From positions 236,806,692 to 236,870,691 of the forward strand of contig CM077115.1 of NCBI GenBank assembly GCA_039619475.1: a stretch of 64,000 nucleotides of DNA, in the 5' to 3' direction. Shown in pieces: positions 57,369-64,000 of the stretch (its first letter is position 1; each line of letters starts with the position of its first letter). The stretch comes from Icerya purchasi (Eukaryota > Arthropoda > Insecta > Hemiptera > Monophlebidae). Both the position numbers and the translations under genes were made by a program. Under the pieces are notes generated by a model. It was not told the DNA's origin. It saw nothing but the letters and a program-made list of their open reading frames with translations, and ran no database searches.

Positions 57369-57375
57369 TATAAAA
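57369..57375 (+). promoter_or_regulatory. TATA-box match upstream of small ORF
   Basis: TATAAAA, 36 bases before the ATG at 57411. In sequence this AT-rich such a match carries little weight alone. Confidence 0.15.
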
Positions 57376-57410
57376 TCAGCGAGATAACACGGCAACCTAT
57401 ACAGTGAAGT

Positions 57411-57509
57411 ATGGCCCATAGAATCCCACTAGTACTTTTTCTTGTGTTGTTCTTTCTACAATCCACAAATATTGCAATCAGTAGAAGTGACCTAGGCAAA
57501 ATAGCATGA
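57411..57509 (+). CDS. Possible small secreted peptide or first exon (32 codons)
   Basis: Short ORF whose product begins MAHRIPLVLFLVLFFLQS and continues TNIAISRSDLGKIA. It has the classic build of a signal peptide: a short positively charged start, a 12-14 residue hydrophobic core, a polar stretch and a plausible cleavage site after the Ala near residue 22. The start context has A at -3 and G at +4. A TATAAAA lies 36 bases upstream. It stops ten residues after the presumed cleavage site, so it would be a very small peptide, unless an unseen splice donor makes it the first exon of a larger gene. I recognise no family, and chance is a real alternative. Confidence 0.25.
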   Translation: MAHRIPLVLFLVLFFLQSTNIAISRSDLGKIA

Positions 57510-58064
57510 AGCAAATAACTTAATACGACTGGTCAATCCATTGACTTCAGTCTCCTTTAACGAAGTGTTTTTTTCTTTACCTGTGCAAAAGACACATGGT
57601 AACTAATGACTCAGTGAGATTCGGTACGCGGAAAATTTTCTTCTGTATATTTAATTTAATACCGATTTTTGGTAACAACTGCTGTCTGCGAACCAACACC
57701 TAGTTTGGAAACCCAAACTTTTACAACTGACTCCCGAAAACCAAACAACTCAGTGAATTGTCACAACTGTCCCTTATGAACAAAGACTCGGTTCGTTGAA
57801 AGAACATCTGTAACGTAAAAAATTATTACAGTACACATATATATATATATTTATATTGTGATTCTGTCTGTGTGTGTGTACGTGTATTGAACTTAACTAC
57901 CGTCAAAAATAGATTAAAGTAGTGACATATATAGAGCGTCTTTCAAAAAAATTACAGTTGAAAGCCTAAATGTGATTTGTAAGCGGCTATAGACGCTTTT
58001 CGTTAAAATCTCGTTATGGCGATCATTTTCGTTAAGAAAATAATGTTACCAAAAAAATAATAAT

Positions 58065-58240
58065 TGCCGTTTTTGGTTCAAAAGGAGGGTTTAAATAATT
58101 TTTATCCGTAATTTTTGAATTTCATAAAAGGGCTCCTGTATTTTGTTTTATATTTTGAATTTAGACTTTAAAGGGTTATCGGGTGATGAGTTACGAATTT
58201 TTAAGGGTGATTTTTGAGGTCATTCTGAATTTCATATTAC

Positions 58241-58275
<35 letters not shown>

Positions 58276-59175
58276 AAACAAAGTCGGATTAGTTATACCA
58301 CTTATAACTCAAGGATGGCTGGACAGATTTTTATGATCTTTGATTTGTTGAATTTGTCTCCGCTCCGAATAGCAGAGTACGAAGTAAAAAAAATATTTAT
58401 GAAGAAAATTCATTTTTTTTTTTGCTGTTTTTGGGCCAAAAGGGGAGTTTAAATAATTTTTTTAACGTAATTTTTAAATTTCCATAAAGGGCTCCTGTGT
58501 TTTGTTTTATATTTTGAATTTTGTTTTATATTTTGAATTTCGCTTTTAAAGAGTTATCTGGTGACGAATTCCAATTTTTTTAAGGATATTTTTGAGGTCA
58601 TTCTAAATTCCATATTATATATTCTAGACGGTTTTTTGCCGCCGAGGATAATCGCTCAGTTTAAAGTTGTAAATTGTCACAGATAGAAGTTTAATTGTAA
58701 TTTACAATCCAATTGCGATAAGTCAAACCGTTTCCGAACTATTGTAGAAATAAATATTTTTGTCGTTTCTGAACACTATCTTATTGGGATTCTGTATTTT
58801 ATAGTGTGCACGGAATCTTAAAAACCGGTATAAATTTACTTTAAGAAATTAGAGATCATTAGAAACACGTTTTTTCATGTATTATCAGCTACCTGCATAG
58901 AGTACATACTTTATTAAAAAGTATATAAATTGAGTATTTACTTTAATTTTTAATATAAATATATACTGATTTTTGTTACTAAGGTGAACAGTACCTTGCT
59001 GCCACGTGAATTATATTCATTTAAATGTAATTAAAATATTTGTGTTTTTGGTTTTTACACATGTATTGAACTTCATTCATTTTGAGTATTAATAAAAACT
59101 AAATTTAATTCAGCTAATAAGTTAACGCAAAATTTATAATTTCTGTGGCGGTGCGAAGTTCGCCGGGTCAGCTAG
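58065..59175 (+). mobile_element. Helitron-type non-autonomous element(s)
   Basis: The 3' end is GCGAAGTTCGC (a perfect hairpin, 59153-59163) followed by CGGGTCAGCTAG ending in CTAG at 59172-59175 and then T, as expected for a Helitron (short hairpin, CTRR end, insertion before T). Near 58305-58365 is the stretch ATAACTCAAGGATGGCTGGA, continuing CAGATTTTTATGAT, which I know from insect Helitron-like repeats. (TA)n tracts lie on both sides (58243-58275 and from 59177), suggesting insertion into a TA microsatellite. A segment of about 175 bases (58070-58241) repeats the internal sequence at 58420-58625, so a second, truncated copy precedes the main one. No Rep/helicase is encoded. Confidence 0.75.
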
Positions 59176-62100
59176 TATATATATATATATTTAAAAAAAA
59201 AAAAACGTGTTATGTACGTATGTATATGTATATATTTATAACGAGATTGAGTAAATTTCGTGAACTTAATTGGACAGACCCACTGAAAAACTTGCTCTTG
59301 AGGCGTTTATATAATTCTTACCTAAAAAGAAATGACTTTTTTTTTTTTAAACCTGAAGACGGTAACAAGAAAAAATATCTAAAATCTAACCGAGCCTCAT
59401 ATACCTGTTCTGTACTAGACGACTTTTACATTGAAGAACGGTTCTCCACTATGAGAATTGCACACATTCTGGTGCGTGTAAAAGTTCCCTCTACTGCATA
59501 GGAGTCGGATTTATCATCGAAATATCATTTGACATTCAAAACTATTCTCAAAAGAGAAAAATTTGAATAATTTACTAGGAAGAACCGGAAAAGAACATCT
59601 TTCGGTATGAAATTCATAAATATATAGTCGGAAAAAAATCCTTCCGAACTCCGACGAAAGTACTCAGCGCGCTATTCCCGAAGGGGATAATTGCACTCTG
59701 AAGAAGAGCAGAATTATCCGACGTGAAACGGATGAAAAAGTTTCTTTCTTCTTTCTCGTTGAATTGATAGTACAGCTCGGCCGTAACCAACCGGATTTTC
59801 CAGAATTCGTTCGCTTAATTTGGCGTGAAGTTACGCAAATAAAAATTCATCTCGCTTAATAATTAATGATATTATCTACTTAATTGGCGGTTAGCAGTGA
59901 TAGCGACAAACTTGAATTCATGCATATCTGTGAACGCTCCGTTTACTTTTCAAAGCAGTTACTACATTAATGCAAGAAGACAACCCCCGCCACTATTTCA
60001 GTCCGGCTTGTGGTAGCTTTTCTTTCTCTACTATCCAGTGGTGGTGATGAAATTTTTTCACCATTCCCTGAACTTTTCCCCTTCTTTCGCCGTATTTTTA
60101 TTCAGTTACGATTTTCTGGCACGTAAATCGAAACATCCGCACGAAATACTGTTCTGGAAGCGACCGAATTAATCAAAAACAAAAGCTTCGTTATTTGGCG
60201 ACAATCTAGCAATCGTACACAATACTCGAGCTTTGCATCAGTTATCACAACTAATGATTGTGAAGCTAGTTTTCCGTCTATCGTTAATATTTATATCGAA
60301 TATTAGTTTTTAAACTAAATTACGTAGTGATACATCAAAGCAACACACGGTTTGTGATAGATTGTGACTTAGTTAAAATATCGCTGTTCTCGTTGAAAAA
60401 AAGAGAAAAAAAAAGTTGTTTCGCAAGTTTAATTCGATCACTTGCCTTGAATTTTTATTCCGGTTTATTCTACGACAATCAGTTTGAAATTTGCGAGGGA
60501 AACATTTAATTCGATATTTTATTAGCTATTAAGTTCTCGTTTAAAAACACTATTTCCACCAAAATTATAATTAACGAGCTTTCTGTGAAATGACGTATCA
60601 TCATTATTTTTCAACGTTTCCGATATATTTAACATGTTATTCATAATCGAAGCGTCGAATGCCTAATTATAGAGTGTTATACCTTTTTTTTTCTACCGCG
60701 AAAACGACCTAATTGTAATTTTAGCAGTACGGACCGCGAAAAATTTCTCTTTACCGTTTTTACCACTGTTCGTTGCATTTATTTTACTATTTACTTTACT
60801 TCCTTTTTTTTTTTTTTATAATTTACAACCGGGTTTGATTACATAAAGCCGGTTAATAATTTTCCACGTTGCAACGTTCCAAATTCATAAATCTAAAGTT
60901 ACTAAGTTATTTTAAATCTCCGCGCTTTCGTATATTCATAGATGTGTGTGTGTGTGTATAAATACTAAAAAATACCATCTGTGTGATCTTTAAACTGCAA
61001 AATAGTAAGATAAAATTATTTTTAAAGAACTAGAATTATTTGTTTTGTTTTGCTTTTTTTTTTTTGCTTTTTTGAAATTTATTTTAATCTAACGTAGGCC
61101 ATAATTTTCGGAATTTTCAATAAAGCTACTAGAATTCCACTCGAAGACCGCTGTACATAACACCAATTTAAAAGGGTAATGGCATTTTTTACTTTTTTAA
61201 ACGGAAAATACCTCGTAATAGTTAGGAAGACGTCTTTTAAAAAGTTATGAACTCGCAGACAGAACTAAAACCACAATACTCTTTTCTAGGAAATCAGGAT
61301 AGCCGGCTAGCATAATGCGGTTTCGCTCGAGTGGAGCTGGATTCGAATCTCTTTTCTACTTTTTGAAAATATATTATGAAGAAAAGTAAAATCCGACGCA
61401 GGTTAATGGCCAGAGTTGACGAGCGGAAACAGAAATAAAAATCCAAGTTCGAATGGCTTCAACTTGAAATTAGATTGCGCCTCTTAGAAGTTTCAAAGAT
61501 GGAGCCTACTTTTAACATGACTATCGATGTTTTTTGTTTGTTTGTTTTTTTTTTTACCTTATTCCTCCTACTATTTCTATCGCTCTTTTTGCGAAACTTT
61601 TAATAAGTTGCGCCAATCTTATCGTTACAGTTTTGTTATTGCTTTCAGCATTTGTGTTTTTCTTCTTCTACCGATTCTATAATTTCGCGTTTCAAACCTT
61701 ATCCGTCATAGCTGTGCGTATAAGTGTATATAGTGAAATATATTGTAGAGTTTCTACTCCTGAAGATTTACACCTTTTTTTTTTATCCCCCAATTCGGAT
61801 CTAACCGATAGGTAAATGTATTAATAATTACAATGTAATAATACAAGTATTTATGAAATAAATGAAATACATAAATAAATAAATATATAGGCCCACTAAG
61901 AACTTTTATACATGGCATATTTCCCTTTTTTCTTAAGAATTTCCGTAATAACTTTAGTAAGCTTTCGGTACTGTTCTTGTTCTATACAGGGTTTTACCGA
62001 AAAAAATCTTCGCCAATATTATATTTTTCTCTGATGTTTTTGAATTTTTTACATACCCGAAAAGTGTATGGGGTGTCTTCTGATTCTTTACATTCTCTGC

Positions 62101-63693
62101 AGAGGCTTAATAATATTAAATCTTTTTCGGTAAGCTGCAAAATTACCATGACCTGTGAAGTACTGTGTTAGGAATTAGATCTGAAATTTCCATTCTTTAA
62201 TCTTGCTTCACAATATCGAGTAGTAGAGCCTCTGTGCGTCATATCACATCTTACACTTACAATTACTAGAACAATGAAGTTGCAAATTTCAAGATTTTAT
62301 TCGCGAATTACGATTTTATCATTTTATTATCTGTATAATAATTTCACATAAACAAATACGCATTTTCATGATTTATTCACACACATACAAATAGTTCATT
62401 TCGCAATATAGACAATATTCTTGTATTTCAACTTATTCAGACAAGTACAGACGATTTCTAAATAAAGTCATTTCAAACTTGCGCTTTTCGATGGTAAATT
62501 CTAGGACTTTTTCTTACGAATTATGTAAATAGTTCGCGACGTCGGTCTTCTTCAGAATTCCGTTCCAGTCGTGCTCAAAATCGATTTCTCTCTTTTCGAA
62601 TTGACGCAAACAATTACGTTGTTATTTCCGCTGTGTATATTATATTGAATTACCTTGTATTACATAAATTTATGTAAATTCTCAAACATTATACATTGCG
62701 GTCTAAAACATCAATAAACGAACAAAAACAATACCATTCTTTGTAGATAAATTCATAACTTCTCTGTCAAAATTTTTGTAAATTTAAAATAAATAAATTC
62801 CCCTCATTAAGCATATACACAAATATATTAAATAGCTGAATTTAAAGAAACGTGTTTGGGCATAGTCCATCATCTCATCAGCGAACAACACACAGAGTAC
62901 ACTCAATTAGAGTGTTTTTAGTTTTAATTGAGTGTACTACTCTACATTATTAGTTAATGTAATGCCCGAAAACGTTTTTAAAACATCGTTTTCATTTTTA
63001 ATTTATTAAAGTAAATTATTTTATATTTATTTAATGTTTTGTTATTAAGGAATTTATTTATTTTATATTTATAAATACCGTTCTCTTCTCTTCGAAAAAA
63101 AAGAGAATATCCTTACATATTCCCGAACAGTTCTATCAGTCAGTTGTTGCATTTCCCATGTCGCAGTACTATTATCACAAATAGTACAGTAGCACAGCAC
63201 TACATACACGAACACAACAATACATATATTAAATATATATATATATATATTCATTATGGGGATAGAGTTTTTCTTTGTTTTCCTTTTATAATTCTTCTTC
63301 TTATTATTATGATTATTATTCTAAATTTATTATTGGATGTATTACTACTCCTTAGTATAATTGAACAGAGTACATTTTCATTCAGTTAAGTTTTTAACTT
63401 TCGATATGTTAACCTTATTATTATAATTTTATTTAAAATTTCCATTATTGCTATTAATACTGTTACAGTAACATTTAAGTCAATGCAAATATGTGTTTGA
63501 GACTAGTTTATCTGTTAGTTTTTGCTTGGTTCGTTGATATTTAAAAAACCCTTAAGTAAATTTCTCAGTATATATTTTCATTTAAATTTACCTTATTAGA
63601 AGAATTTTATAAGTACAATTATTATTATCATAATTGTCATTTTAATATTAATATATTACTTCATTTAGTTTTATTGTATTATTATTAATATTC
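59176..63693. other. Long AT-rich region without supported genes
   Basis: No gene recognised. It contains a weak tRNA-like box A/box B arrangement at about 61304-61360, T-rich tracts (60806, 61052, 61539), a hairpin at 62895-62938 (separate entry) and a (TA)n near 63233-63250. The open frame 59145-59501 crosses the Helitron end and has no domain. Confidence 0.5.
62895..62938. repeat. Hairpin, 14-base arms
   Basis: AGTACACTCAATTA (62896-62909) and its perfect inverse TAATTGAGTGTACT (62925-62938) enclose a 15-base loop. No neighbouring gene is seen. Confidence 0.85.
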
Positions 63694-63820
63694 CGCCATA
63701 CTTAATTCCTGAGCGTCGGCGACTACCTATTCGTACATCTCAGCTGTACAGACATAGGTAGTGTACTAGGCAATTGTTATATACAACGCAGGTGTACACA
63801 CGCAAGACTACATTCGGATT
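63694..63820 (-). mobile_element. SINE tail fragment, minus strand
   Basis: Inverse of 44626-44727: AGCTGTACAGACATAGG (63743-63759), CTACCTATTCGTACATCT upstream of it, and CGCAAGACTACATTCGGA at its end (63802-63819). Only the tail part of the SINE is present; neither the tRNA head nor the AATGGCAAACC box was found. Confidence 0.7.
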
Positions 63821-63886
63821 ATTACTGTTATTCATTCAGTTTATTATTCGTAGTATTATAGTTATTATTCTTATTTGTTGTTATTA

Positions 63887-63919
<33 letters not shown>

Positions 63920-64000
63920 GTGGGTTGTACACACTGTTCAAGTATGGGCAAGAATTGCACAGTTGCGCATATCAAATATATATTACTATTATTGTTTAAT
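63821..64000. repeat. (ATT)n-rich end of the window
   Basis: Trinucleotide ATT/TTA runs with the purest part at about 63887-63918. Nothing else seen to the window edge. Confidence 0.8.

Larger units (their letters stand above)
56733..58064. other. Mostly featureless AT-rich sequence
   Basis: No element recognised. A small signal-peptide-like ORF at 57411-57509 is listed separately. A short (TA)n lies at 57837-57850. Confidence 0.45.

Noticed and set aside
59145..59501. 118-codon open frame starting in the Helitron 3' end
   Set aside because: The start lies in transposon and TA-repeat sequence; the remainder is low-complexity with no domain I recognise.
1..64000. CRISPR arrays, insertion sequences, operons, ribosome binding sites
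   Set aside because: The window is eukaryotic; the repeats are transposons, microsatellites and tandem duplications, with no spaced direct-repeat array or bacterial gene organisation.

Overview
The window reads as AT-rich nuclear DNA of an arthropod, very probably an insect; I cannot fix the order. The reasons are the density of insect-type transposable elements (a mauritiana-type mariner, Jockey-, I/R1- and CR1-like non-LTR retrotransposons, a TTAA-flanked piggyBac-like element, an insect-type Helitron end, a tRNA-derived SINE), many (TA)n, (CA)n and (TTA)n microsatellites, and no bacterial features. I find no convincing multi-exon host gene. The window behaves like intergenic or deep intronic sequence. 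The only host-gene candidates are a possible 50-base exon near 39.04 kb and a 32-codon signal-peptide-like ORF near 57.4 kb, both weak.

Layout. 1.4-4.1 kb: two 5'-truncated copies of one RNase H-bearing LINE family facing each other tail to tail. 4.86-10.43 kb: a nearly complete non-LTR retrotransposon with a CCHC gag-like ORF1 (one frameshift) and an endonuclease/RT/RNase H ORF2 (one in-frame TAG). 12.1-13.0 kb: another copy of the first family. 14.5-16.5 kb: minus-strand wreckage of at least three LINE fragments. 21.2-21.5 kb: SINE copy. 23.5-23.7 kb: Jockey-like tail. 23.86-24.07 kb: a tiny palindromic element with a hammerhead-like stem-loop. 25.37-27.74 kb: a LINE with good RT but without the RNase H core. 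28 and 32.5 kb: an inverted pair of an unknown repeat, one copy filled by a LINE tail. 34.5-35.7 and 43.2-45.1 kb: two copies of an unclassified repeat (called Y here), filled by a LINE tail and a SINE respectively. 36.1-37.4 kb: dead mariner. 41.6-42.0 and 58.1-59.2 kb: Helitron-related sequence. 48.4-54.4 kb: minus-strand CR1/Jockey-like LINE with an intact PHD/coiled-coil/FP-like ORF1 and a broken ORF2. 54.6-55.5 kb: 3' end of another LINE. 55.55-56.73 kb: piggyBac-like non-autonomous element. 63.7 kb: SINE tail.

How the parts relate. The elements are nested, and comparing paralogous copies gives empty sites for several insertions: a LINE tail with a 12-base duplication in Y copy 1, a SINE in Y copy 2, a 150-base ribozyme-like element with TAATTACT duplications inside that SINE, and a LINE tail in one copy of the 28/32 kb repeat. 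The most interesting item is the small element seen at 23.9 and 44.5 kb. Both copies begin at the same CCCGTRAACATGAAG...GAAACGCGTCGGGG stem-loop followed by a (TA)n run, which recalls the hammerhead-bearing termini of Penelope-like elements. The two copies agree with each other but lack a canonical catalytic core.
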